From: Flavobacterium sp. 140616W15
GTDB lineage: Bacteria; Bacteroidota; Bacteroidia; Flavobacteriales; Flavobacteriaceae
Length of the DNA stretch: 64,000 nucleotides
Direction: 5' to 3'
NCBI RefSeq assembly: GCF_003668995.1
Contig: NZ_CP033068.1
Location: 2,356,001-2,420,000 of the forward strand
In this document: positions 47,131 to 59,400 of the stretch, piece after piece
How positions within the stretch are numbered: position 1 is the first letter of the stretch
Layout of the letters: each line of letters starts with the position of its first letter
Translations under genes and position numbers: made by a program
The notes under the pieces: generated by a model
Seen by the model: the letters and a program-made list of their open reading frames with translations, nothing else
What the model was told of the DNA's origin: nothing
Database searches by the model: none

Positions 47131-48336
47131 CTAAGCTACAACTGTCTTTTTTTCTTTCCCAAAAGAAATCCAAGTTAGCTTATGCCACAACGCTTCTAAT
47201 GGTCCTTGTTTATGTGTTTTAAGCCACCATGTACAGAATCCCAATTGGAGTAAAAACAAAACGATACCTATAAGCAATCCAAATGTTGCGCCTGTATATT
47301 GGTATAATCCTAAACCATAGCGATAGTAAATAAATGATCCTAAAATAGATTGAGTAAAATAACTTGTTAAACTCATTTTTCCAAAAGGAATTAACTTTAT
47401 TAAAACTCTATTCACTGCTTCTTTTTGGTATAACAATACAAATGAGCTTACCAAAACAACCATAAAAGTAACGTTAGACCAAGAAGTAAAAATGATCAAT
47501 AAACTGTTTACAATATCTTTGTTTGCAATAAGTACTGGTAAGTACGTTTTGAATGCAAACAGCGGAATAAATAATACAATTGCAAATAGCAATGCCTTTT
47601 TCCAAAATGCAATACTAGCCGCCGAAGCAACAAAAAGCTGTTTTCTTCCTGCAATCATCCCAAACATGAATAATGCTGGTGCCTGAAAAAATCTTCCGTT
47701 TTCCCATGACCAAAATACCGAAGCCCATCTCCCTATAGATATATTACCCACGGTGTGATCTACAAATGAATTTCCGCTTAAATAGCTATACATATCTCCA
47801 TAATAAGCATTTGATCTATTAACAGGAAGTATATAATCAGGATTAAAAAGAATATTAAAAAAATTAAACCATTCCATTGGAAGCATTAATAAGAAAGTTG
47901 CTATTATCAATACATATTTGGTGTTTAAATTACAAACTGGAATTAATATTAATCCTAAAACGGCATACATCATTAATATATCACCTGAGAAAAATAGTGT
48001 ATTTACTAATCCAAAAACAAATAATATAGCAAGTCGCCAAACATATCTCCATCTAAAATCATTTCCTTTTTTACGCTGATTGTCATATTGAATAAAAAAA
48101 CTAAAACCAAAAAGAAGCGAAAAGATTGCATACGACTTTCCTGCAAAAAGAAAGAATAATGTATCCCAAATTATCTTGTCTAATACTTTAATAGGTTCAG
48201 GCAAATATTCCGGCAAATAATAAAAATCAAAGTGTTCTAAATTATGAAGTAACATAATCGCCATGATGGCTAAACCACGTAATGCATCTATGACTTCTAT
48301 ACGAGGAGATTTTAAACTAAAAGCATTTTCTGACAT
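47131..48336 (-). CDS. DUF418-family polytopic membrane protein
   Basis: 401 residues with about ten hydrophobic helices. The N-terminus PRIEVIDALRGLAIMAIMLLHN is the DUF1624/DUF418 opening (R-x3-D-x2-RG). The C-terminal half carries PFGKMSLTSYFTQSILGSF and FCTWWLKTHKQGPLEALWH, the DUF418 signature. It should be in the inner membrane; the related acyltransferase-3 fold suggests acyl transfer, but no function is established. Its stop lies beside the seven-base repeat. Confidence 0.9.
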   Translation of the reverse strand: MSENAFSLKSPRIEVIDALRGLAIMAIMLLHNLEHFDFYYLPEYLPEPIKVLDKIIWDTLFFLFAGKSYAIFSLLFGFSFFIQYDNQRKKGNDFRWRYVWRLAILFVFGLVNTLFFSGDILMMYAVLGLILIPVCNLNTKYVLIIATFLLMLPMEWFNFFNILFNPDYILPVNRSNAYYGDMYSYLSGNSFVDHTVGNISIGRWASVFWSWENGRFFQAPALFMFGMIAGRKQLFVASAASIAFWKKALLFAIVLFIPLFAFKTYLPVLIANKDIVNSLLIIFTSWSNVTFMVVLVSSFVLLYQKEAVNRVLIKLIPFGKMSLTSYFTQSILGSFIYYRYGLGLYQYTGATFGLLIGIVLFLLQLGFCTWWLKTHKQGPLEALWHKLTWISFGKEKKTVVA

Positions 48337-48370
48337 AATATTTTAAGGATTAATTTATAGTATATTAGCT

Positions 48371-48378
48371 CAAATATA
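48371..48378 (-). promoter_or_regulatory. -7 promoter element for the DUF418 gene
   Basis: Minus-strand TATATTTG fits TAnnTTTG, with a TTG 21 bases upstream at the -33 position. Confidence 0.6.
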
Positions 48379-48593
48379 ATTTTATTTCGCAAAAATTCAC
48401 AATCGAAATCCTCAATTATAATACAGTCTAACAGCCTAATTTTCAATTATTCTTAACTATTTTTCATAAAATTAAAAATCAAATAATAAAACATTTTATA
48501 GGAATTATATAACGTTCTTTTTGAGGTATTCGTTAATTTCACAAAGAGACAAATAATGATTGTCATTTTTAATTAATTTAAAAACACAAAATC

Positions 48594-48767
48594 ATGAAAA
48601 ATAAATTATCTACAATACTAGTCGCTTTAATTATATCATTATCTCTTAGCAGTTGTGAGGTCGTAGAAGGCATTTTTAAAGCAGGAATGGGCGTCGGTGC
48701 TTTTGCTGTAATTATTATAATCGTTTTAATAATTTACATAATCAGCAAACTCATAGGAAAGAAATAA
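48594..48767 (+). CDS. Very small lipoprotein with one transmembrane helix
   Basis: 57 residues. Lipobox at SLSLSSC (Cys about 23), followed by EVVEGIFKAGMGVGAF and one strongly hydrophobic helix (AVIIIIVLIIYIISKLIG) ending KK. Bicistronic context is absent: it is flanked by its own 5' gap and a strong hairpin. Proteins like this are widespread in Flavobacteria and sometimes mislabelled as a cytidylyltransferase. Function unknown. Confidence 0.75.
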   Translation: MKNKLSTILVALIISLSLSSCEVVEGIFKAGMGVGAFAVIIIIVLIIYIISKLIGKK

Positions 48768-48770
48768 CAT

Positions 48771-48812
48771 AAAAAAAGTCCCATCTGCAACAGCAAATGG
48801 GACTTTTAAAAA
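48771..48812. terminator. Bidirectional terminator between the small lipoprotein and the ABC-F gene
   Basis: Stem AAAAGTCCCAT / ATGGGACTTTT with a 12-base loop, A-rich on one side and T-rich on the other, between two converging genes. Confidence 0.85.
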
Positions 48813-48827
48813 ATATATTATTTAGTA

Positions 48828-50450
<1,623 letters not shown>

Positions 50451-50470
50451 CTATATTAATTAATTTTGTG

Positions 50471-50502
50471 CAAAAGTAGTGAAAAAGGTTCAGAGGAGCA
50501 AA
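50471..50502 (-). promoter_or_regulatory. Promoter of the ABC-F gene (-33 TTTG and -7 TACTTTTG)
   Basis: On the minus strand, TTTG (50499-50502), 20 bases, then TACTTTTG (50471-50478) match the full Bacteroidota consensus. The start codon is 27 bases downstream. It is the best complete promoter in the window. Confidence 0.75.
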
Positions 50503-50939
50503 GAAACTAGGTCGCTAAGTTTTTTTAATATGAAAACCGCTAAAAATGTTTTGCCACTCCCGATAGCTATCGGGATAAAAAAGATTAAATAGATTTAAAA
50601 AAAAGCTTTAACCCGAATGGAACGAATTCTTTTGTTGAGAGTAAAGACTACATTAATATTACTACCAGCATATGCTTAATTTTTAGCCCAAAAATAACCC
50701 CAATATTGTCATCCTGATGAAGGAAGGATCTCTGCTAGTAGCTCGACAAAGATTATAAAGTTTCTTGTGATTCTTCGACTCCTCTCAGCATGACAATATT
50801 TGAGGGAAACTATGCGAGCTTTGCACATCACATCCTACGCTTCGCGATTGTGAACATAATGGTTAATTTCACAACAACCACATTTAAAACCTTTGAACCT
50901 TTGCAACTTATAACCTCATAACCTTTTTTTTAGGTCTAA
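50503..50939. other. Gene-free gap with decayed intergenic repeats
   Basis: Contains a CCCGATAGCTATCGGG palindrome near 50557 and a GTCATCC...GGATGACA-like inverted pair (about 50708-50795), both of a kind scattered in Bacteroidota genomes. No gene or RNA recognised. Confidence 0.5.
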
Positions 50940-51712
50940 TTACAATTTACTTTCTTTTTCCAAAGCCACTTCCAAGCTTTCATAATTATTTACCACTTTG
51001 GCGATAAGCCCATCTTTATTAATTATAAAGTGCGTAGGAAAAGCATTTAACTGCAACGTTTCATTCATGTATATCTTCATATTAGGGATCACTGAATATG
51101 ACAATGGTTTTCTTTTCAAAATATTTTTAATTGCTCGGGAGTATCTTCCGCCAAACTCACAAAAAGGATATCTTCTCTATTTTTATATTTTTCAACCAAA
51201 TAATTCACATCTGGAAATTCTTTGATACATGCTGCACAATGAATATACCAACATTTTATAACTACAATTTTTCCTTTCATCGTTTCGTTAGAAACCAAAA
51301 TTCCTTTTAAATCCTTAAAAGAGAATTTAGGGAAAGGAGTATTTTCCATTTTAAAATTCTTATACGCATCAAAAGCCTCCTGATTAATAGTAGCTTTTAT
51401 GCTTGTATCTGAATTGGGTTCGATTTTAAATAATTTATAATAATAAATACTATCATCCGATTGTAATCGAATGGGAATATTACTGCCATTTGCTAACTGA
51501 TCTAAAAAAAAATCTTTAGGTATTTCTTTCGAAAGAGAATCAAGTGCTACAAAATCTCTAGAAAGCATAATGTTCTTAGTTTGATATGCCCACCAGCTGC
51601 TGTAGTCTTTTTGAATTTGTATTGGGTCAACTTCTGGATTTCCATATTTTGTTTGACCTGAACAATACGTAAAAATTAAAAATGTTAGTATAATGGTAAT
51701 TGATTTTTTCAT
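50940..51712 (-). CDS. TlpA/ResA-like thioredoxin-fold protein (apparent frameshift)
   Basis: Repaired length about 257 residues. N-terminal signal with a likely lipobox (FLIFTYC, Cys17). A leading domain of about 100 residues precedes the thioredoxin fold with VIKCWYIHCAACIKEFPDV, whose C-A-A-C is the redox centre, and LFVSLAEDTPEQLK. As read, the frame ends right after QLKIF. One extra base in the A4 run 51118-51121 restores LKRKPLSYSVIPNM and the cis-Pro stretch NAFPTHFIINKDGLI that the fold requires, ending ALEKESKL. It should act as a periplasmic thiol-disulfide oxidoreductase. Confidence 0.82.
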
Positions 51713-51738
51713 GAAGTTTTAATACAATAATTGGGATT

Positions 51739-51746
51739 CAAAAATA
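51739..51746 (-). promoter_or_regulatory. -7 promoter element for the TlpA-like gene
   Basis: Minus-strand TATTTTTG fits TAnnTTTG; a TTG lies 23 bases upstream. The ATG is 27 bases downstream. Confidence 0.55.
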
Positions 51747-51784
51747 GGTAAAAAAACAGGTAAATTTCCCAATCACTATAAAGC

Positions 51785-51814
51785 AAAAAAAAACCTGGCA
51801 CTTAGTGCCAGGTT
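51785..51814 (-). terminator. Terminator of the chitin utilisation locus
   Basis: Perfect stem AACCTGGCAC / GTGCCAGGTT with a three-base loop; on the minus strand it is followed by a run of about nine T. It lies 160 bases after the chiA stop. Confidence 0.88.
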
Positions 51815-51976
51815 CATAATGATCTCCTTTAGGTAAAAACCAAATAACAAATTACCTAAATTCAATGCATTTGTCCAAAATATGAAAAATCTAATTAAAA
51901 AATAAATAACCAAACTCAATTTTAACTGCCCCAATTTTTCATTTTTTTGAAATCTTAAAATCTTAATTTATAATCA

Positions 51977-54900
51977 TTAATTCAAAAAGTTCATTACTTT
52001 AAATGTCTTTTTCGTTCCTTGTTTATCAGTCACAATTACTATAAACAATTGTTTTGTTGAGAAACTTCTATTCTCAAGTAATAAACTATTAGTATCTTGA
52101 ATATTCTTGTAACTTAATATCGATTGTCCGAGCATATTGTATATCTCAACTTGATCAATACTACTTGCTTCATTAGATATTGCTAATGCATTATCTTTAA
52201 AGTATGCAAGTGTTTTATTACTTGTTAGTTCTATCTTATCTTCTGCTTTTAATTTAGCACTTTGTGTTGCAAAATAAGCCGCATATGCTTTAGATAATTC
52301 AGAGGAATTACCACAAGAAGATGCATCCCAGTTTACAGACCAAGTCATCAAACCTCTTAAAGAAGGATATGGTCCGCCTGGTTGCATAGTGTAGGTTCTT
52401 CCTGAAAAAGTAGTTCCAGTTCTTAGATAATTCATAGCATTAATTCCTTCAGTCGGCGTTAAATAACCACTACCTGCTGCACTTGGACAAGCTGGTAATG
52501 CAATAAGAACTTTTGAGGCTGGTAAACCATCAAAACGCATTCCTGTTGTACCAATGTTATAGCCTTTTATTATCATATCAGTTAGGCCTGTTACCATGTT
52601 TGCTTTCTTAGCTGAACCATAATATTGACCATCTAATCCGTTTTCTCCTCCTGTATTATACAATTGTACAGCTAACAAATCTAATTCATTACGTAAATTT
52701 TGAATGATCGGCAGAAAAGAACCAAAAGTATCATTATAGGTAGAATATCCTCCTTGTACATATTGTGTTTCTGGAGCCGCAGTTAATAAAAATCCAGGGC
52801 CATAATAAGCTTTTAATTCTTTGAAAGCATCTACTACGTTTTTTAATCTAGGATAAGCAGAAATACCCGCATAAGAAATATCTCTTAAACCTCCTGCACT
52901 AAAATTCATCGATCCACCTTCAAAATCAATATCAACTCCATCAAATTGATACTCATCAATAATTGCTTTTAGACCATTAACAAATATATTTTTTGAGTTA
53001 CATTGTCTAAAACAACATGACCGTTTTGACCTCCAATAGAGACAATAACAGGAACCCCGCTATCTCTTAAGGATTTTATATCATTTTTCAACAATTGCTT
53101 ATCGAAAACACCATTGGTCAAATATCTAGCGTCATTTGTAGTTAACACTGGTGTATAACCATCACGATTAACTGTTTCTACGAAAGAATAATCGACTACG
53201 TTAAACTTACTTCCCACCATTTGAGAAAAATATAAAAATGGAGCAGCAGTATTCTCCCAAGAATGTGCATATCCTAAAAGAACTTTAGACGGAAGCGGAA
53301 TGAATATTCGTGTCGAATTAGTAATCGTAATCGATTGATTTAATAATTTTTCACCTCCTGCATTATCTATCGCTTTTACTATTAATGGATATGTTATATA
53401 AGCATTTGGAGTAAAGGTATAGTTGTATGCATTCCCTGTGCCTTTTGTCATAGGAAAATAGGTTCCGTTTATGCTTACCGAAACGCTTGAAATTGTACCA
53501 TCGGCATCTGTAACATTAACACTTATTGGCACTGCTTGGAAACCTGAAGGCTGATTAATTGTTGTCGTTGCTGGTGAAACCCAAGTAATTACTGGCAATG
53601 AATTAGGACAAGTTGTTCCTGAACATTGTAAATAGAATGTTTTTGTATTTTCTGCAGTTGTACCACTTGAAGCCGTTACTGTAGCTTTCAACGTATAGTT
53701 TTTGTTAAAATCTGCTGCAACTGGTGTCCAATTTGCCACATATTCTGATCCTGAAAGTGCTGCAGTAATATTTTGTCCGTTGATATTGAATACAACAGAA
53801 GAAATAGTTAAGCTAGCGTCTACACTTGCAGTTGCTTTCAACTGAATCGCTGTTCCCGGAGCAATCGCTACAGTTGCAACTGAAGGAGCCGTAATAGTAA
53901 CCTGAGGTGGTGTAACTGTATTTGTATTAAAGTTATAAACCTGAGGCGTTGTTGGCATAGCAAAGTTGGTCAGATTATTTGGAAAATACGCAGTATTATT
54001 ATTTTCCCAAGCGTTTAATTTTAAACTTAATACTTGTGTATAACCTGCTGTAACTGTATTATCGTAGCTAAAAACTCCTTGTGCATCTGTTGTAGCAATA
54101 ACACTTTTCCAGTTGTGCGTGCTATCTGTCCAAGGCACAACTAATTCTACTTTAGCCCCTGATACAGGAGTTACTCCATTCTTAACTGTTCCACTAATTA
54201 TAGTACCTGGTGCAACAAGCTCTTGAGTAACGTTTAAAACTTTGCTTTGAGTTGAACTATTATCAACTGGAGTTTTAGTTTCTGATACCGCAACTACTTC
54301 GCTTGGTACGCTTTCGCCTGCAACTTTTAATGGTGCTACTGTTCCTGTATTAAAGTCATAGACTTGTGAAGTAGCTGGAATAGCAAGATTCGTTAAATTA
54401 GAAGGAGAATAATTAAGACCATTATTCTGCCATGAATTCATTTTTAAACTAGCAATAATTGTATATCCTGAGAATATTGCATTATCAAAACTATATTTTC
54501 CTTGTGCATCTGTAGTAGCCAGGAAAGTAGCATAAGGATGAGCATTATCTGTCCAATTAAAGATTAACTCTACTTTAGCACCTGCTACTGGATTTCCTCC
54601 ATTCTTAACTGTTCCACTAATTTTACTAGCTGGAGCTGCATTTTGTGTAAAGTTTAAAACTTTACTCGCTGTAAGATTGTTGTAAACTGTAGATGCTGGT
54701 GAAAATGTTACTCCTGCTTTTGCAATTGTTACAGTATAATTTACTCCAGAGGCTAAATTAGCAATGCTATATGTTCCTGTAGTACTAGAAACTGCTGTAA
54801 CAGTTCCTAAACTAGAAGTTACCGTAACCGTAGCACCCACAACTGGATTTGTACCATCCATCACGCTTCCGCTAATGGAATAATATACCGTTTGAGTAAA

Positions 54901-56793
54901 ATTTAAAACTTTATTATCACTTAAAACTGGATATACTGTAGTTGCTGGCGAAAATGTCTGACCTGTTTTTGACGCCGTAACTGTATAATCAAGTCCTGCT
55001 GTTATATTACCAATACTATACGCACCACTCACATTAGAAACTGCTGAAAAAACGACACTTCCTGCGGTTGCTGTAACTGTTGCTCCTGCAACTGCTGTAG
55101 TTCCATCCAGAATAGTCCCATTAATTGTATAAAGTGGTTGTGTACCGTTTATAACAACATTAGCTTGATTTGCTATAAGATTTGTTAATGTAACTGGTGT
55201 AAAAGTATATGAACTTTTTAAAGCTGTTATTGTATAATTTGCTCCAGAAACCACATTATTAAATGTATAATTTCCATCTGGCGATGTAACTGTTTGTACA
55301 ATAGCATTAGTTGCATCTTTTAACTGAACTGTTACATTGGGAACTAGATTTGCTCCATTTTTAACAGAACCGCTTACTATTAATGTTCCTATTACCGCGG
55401 CACGGAATGTATCATCTACCTGAGTCAATAATGAATTAGGAATCGCACCTCTTGTATCTTGAGATAACTCCCAAATCATTCCTCCACCAAGGTTTTTAGT
55501 TTTAATATATTGTGCTTTTAAATCAATTGATTGTTTATCTTCATAACTAATAAACTGTCGTAAAGAAGCATTATATAAGTAAGGAACTTTAGTTGTATTA
55601 TCCCAGTATCTTACCCACCCTGCTGCAGTTGCAGTTGGTGTCACCATCATCGTATTCGGATCTAAATAAGGATGCGAATTTGTAACTGGATTCCCTACTA
55701 AATCACAAATTTCTATACTTCCAGATTTTTCGCATGCACCAGCACCATCCCAAGTTCCCGTTGGATTTTGTGGATTCGCACATCCAGAAACAGCATACCT
55801 AGGAGCAGCAACAAATAATCCATTAGTTGAATTAGTAGCTACATTATCGAATTTTTTTCCATAGAAAGGTATTCCCATTATTAATTTATTAGCAGGAATT
55901 CCAATAACATTCAAATATTGACTTGTTAACTCATCAAGCGATTCTGATTGAGTTGCGCTGTATAAAGGATCATTTGGATTTCCACTTGCATATAAAGGTG
56001 CATTGTAGCTCGTTTTATCATACCAGTTTCCACCAAGGTCGTATCCAAAATAAGTAATATAATCGCAGTAAGTCGAAAGATCCTCTGTCATTCCATATTG
56101 TGCTCTATTGTTTGGGCCTAAATATTGTGACGATACTTTTCGAACATTGTTTCCTGCCGCAATAGTGATTAGCTTATTTGGCATTGCCTGACGCATTGCT
56201 TTTAATAAATACACTAAATTTTTATTATCATCTGGGCTGTATTTTTGCGGAGGAACTGGAGATCCATTAACAATCTCAGTACCATCTGTTCCTCCAGAAA
56301 GAGGGTATTCCCAATCAATATCAAATCCATCTATAAAAGGATAAGTCACTAGAAAATTAGCCATATCTGCTGCCAAAGCTGCTCTAGCAACAGGGCTTGC
56401 AGAAATTGGAGAAAGATCCTGACCTTTTGTCCAACCTCCTACAGAGATCAAAATTTTTAAATGAGGGTACTTTTCTTTAAGTTTCTTCATATCATAAAAG
56501 TTCCCTTTTACAGGAGCATCCCATGGAATCCCACCTTCGGTGTGTTCAAAATCGGCATAGGTGTCTAAGCATTTTAATTTAGTATTCTCTGGCCGTGCTG
56601 GATCAAAAGTTGTTCCGTAGAAAGAATAATTTAAATGAGTTATTTTGCTTCCGTCAATCTTAGGGACATTAAAATCCCTAGCATAGATTGCCCATTGCGC
56701 ATAGTATCCGACAACTTTTTTATTATGTGCTGGTTGAGCAAATAATACGATCGGAAACAGAAATAAAAACAGTAATCTGTAATAATGTTTCAT
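51977..56793 (-). CDS. chiA: Secreted two-domain GH18 chitinase, ChiA-like (apparent frameshift)
   Basis: Repaired length about 1605 residues, close to F. johnsoniae ChiA. Signal peptide 1-20. The first GH18 domain has ISVGGWTKG and DGFDIDWEYPL (catalytic Glu162), extending to about 465. A chain of carboxypeptidase-regulatory/Ig-like modules (about 470-1150) follows. The second GH18 domain has VSIGGQNGH and FDGVDIDFEGG. A type A T9SS sorting domain ends the protein (VEIYNMLGQSILSYKN to MNFLN). The frame breaks at the T6 run 52989-52994, just before the second catalytic motif. One extra base joins VTQ-KNIFVNGLKAIIDEYQ to it. It degrades chitin outside the cell. Confidence 0.92.
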
Positions 56794-57175
56794 AATTAAT
56801 AAATAGGTTGGTTAATAAAAAATTAAAAAACCAAGTGCTTCATACGATTGTATTGATAATACAAAAACCAATAATCATTTTAAACAAATGGTAAATCACA
56901 AATCCAGATTACATCAAATGCAACTGAACTCTTTTAAATTAAAACAGATAAACTTGGGGCTTAGCAATCTTAATATAAATCTTTATTATATCTATAAACT
57001 TAAATGTCAATTTAATATAGATTCTGATTCGAAAAAAAATCCTAATCTAACCGCCTTACCATAATCTATCTCTCCTAGAAAACTATAGGAGAGATAATTA
57101 CTAATTAATTATGGCAACTAAACTTCAACTAATTCAATTATTAATCACTCAAACTTTACTTTATATTTCTTTATA
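56794..57175. other. Intergenic region between the GH20 gene and chiA with one strong hairpin
   Basis: A perfect 11-base inverted repeat (57067-57077 and 57086-57096, TATCTCTCCTA) lies about 80 bases after the GH20 stop, without a T run. It could trim or stabilise mRNA ends so that chiA is expressed separately. No TAnnTTTG box was found before chiA, and no gene. Confidence 0.45.
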
Positions 57176-59241
57176 TTATAATAATTTTTTTAAACTTTCG
57201 TAAACTGCCAATTCTACATCTCCATAATCTTTAGAGTTACATTTCTCTAATAATTCATTTAAAACTGTTGGTGCAACTGTTGCTTTATTATCCAAAACAT
57301 TTACTAATTGTTGAGATAAATCACTAAGATTATTTGCTAAAGGCAAAATAGGTTGAATCAAAGGTGCATTTTCACTTAAACTTGCTAGACTAGATTTTAA
57401 TCCAATCCATTTATTTAAAAATGCAGTAACTTTGGCTTTATTAGCAACCGATTTGTCTGCTAAATATTCTTTTACAACTACATCAAAAGCTATTGCATCT
57501 GAAGCATCTGGCGTGCAAGCATCTGCAAAAAGTGTAAATGGAGAATACGTTTGATACTCAACTCCACCTTTATTTCTCTTATATCCTTTTAATGGCTCAC
57601 ATACGTTAGAGAAATCACTTAATGCTGTAATATTTTGATTATTTGCTATGTTTCTTAAGATTACATCCTTGTTTCTAATATGGGTGATTCCTAGTTCTTC
57701 TAATCTAAATGAAACAACTGCTAATCTTTTGCGCAAGCTATTTAAATCTCTAACATCTTCTGCAGACCATAATCTTTCGGCAATAGCGGCTGTTCTTGGC
57801 CAAAGTCTTGAATCTATAGTTAAAGGAGTAACAAGTTCAGTCCACATTGTAGCTTCGCCACCTAATACTCTTGCTTTTTCTTCAGGGGTAAAATTGGCAC
57901 TTTTAGGCAATGGATCATTTAAGTAATGAGCTTCTACACCTTGAACCAAATCAATATAATACCCATTAGACAAAACAGTTTTGTAACCATTTTTCACAGA
58001 TTCAGTTAATGATTTTCCAACTGGCACTCCTTCGTTCGGACCTCTCCAAGCATGAATAATAGCATCTTTAGACATATCTTTTGTCATGATCTCTTCCCAT
58101 CCCATCAACTGTTTACCATGTTTTTTAAGCATTGGTACTAATTTCATTGTAAAATAAGTTTGTAAGTCATGATTCGTTACTAACTTATTTTTCTTTTTAA
58201 ACTCTTGAATTTTAGGGTTTGAATCCCAATCTTTACCTTCGTTTTCATCTCCTCCAATATGAAAGTATGCGCCTGGAAATAATGGACAAGTCTCATCAAA
58301 TATTTCACTTAACAATTGGTATGTTTTAGGATTTGTTGGATCTAATGTAGGGCTAAAAACTCCTGCATTGCGTTCTATACTATATGTAGAAACTACCGCC
58401 GCTTTTGCACTGCCCTCTGAATTTCCATTAGAAATATTAATTACTTTACTTCCTATTTCTGGGTAAGCTGTTAAAATAGCAGATGCATGACCCGGAACAT
58501 CTATTTCTGGCACTACTAGAATTCCACGTTCGTCTGCATATTTCACAATATCTTTAATTTCTTCTTGCGTATAAAAAAATCCATCCGACGCTAATTCAGT
58601 AAGCTTAGGATGCTTTTTTAATTGAATTCTCCATCCTTGATCATCTACCAAGTGCCAGTGAAAACATTCATTTTCACAGCTGCTAAGGCATCTAAATTTC
58701 TTTTAACAACATCTACAGGCTGAAAATGTCTTGCTACATCCATCATTAAGCCTCTCCATGTAAATCTTGGAAAATCTGAAATTTGTGAAACTGGAAAATA
58801 GTAAGAAGTACTATTATTTTGTAACATTTGTAACAATGTTTCAAGACCATGTAATGCTCCTAAATCACTTGTTGCATTAATTGTAATTTGATTTTGTTTT
58901 ATATCAAGATGATAACTCTCGTCTTCATATAAACCAATCTTACCACTCTTAGTGCAATTTATTTGTAATTGTGCTGTAGGTGCCGAATTTAACTTAGTCA
59001 AAAAATCTTGTTCAAAAAACAATCCAGTTCTTCCATCTAATCGTCTTAAAAAACGAGTTGCTGCACTAAAAATTCTTGGGTTTGGATTTCCTGTGATATT
59101 TACTCTAAACCCTTTAGTAACGGCAAATGTACCTTGGTTTAAATTTATTGTTTGTGGCCATGGCATAAGGTTTAATTGCTCTTTCTTTATTTGAGCATTT
59201 GCAACTATCCCAGAAAATAATAAAATCAATATATATTTCAT
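57176..59241 (-). CDS. GH20 beta-N-acetylhexosaminidase (apparent frameshift)
   Basis: Repaired length about 688 residues from the ATG at 59241 (MKYILILLFSGIVANAQ); an upstream start at 59307 would bury the signal peptide. A GH20b-type N-terminal domain (LMPWPQTINLNQG, GLETLLQML) leads to the catalytic barrel: FTWRGLMMDVARHF, VPEIDVPGHASA, the catalytic pair in FHIGGDENEG, HAWRGPN and GEATMWTELV. The frame breaks at the A4 run 58661-58664. One extra base restores KMNVFHWHLVDDQGW, an invariant GH20 stretch, so the break is very probably an error. It cleaves chito-oligosaccharides to GlcNAc in the periplasm. Confidence 0.92.
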
Positions 59242-59400
59242 ACTTTTTGTTGTAAAAGAGCCTTTTGCAATCAATAAATATTGACCTAAAAACTCGGGTA
59301 AAAACAAAACTCAGAAGAAAACCAATTTGAACCTCTTTATCGCTGAGATTATCATCTGAATTTTGTAACTTAAATTATTCTAAATACTCTTTAAAGCTTA

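Noticed and set aside
57176..59241. Two separate genes, or a true pseudogene, for the GH20 enzyme
   Set aside because: One added base restores an invariant GH20 stretch, and eight other genes show the same one-base loss in a run.
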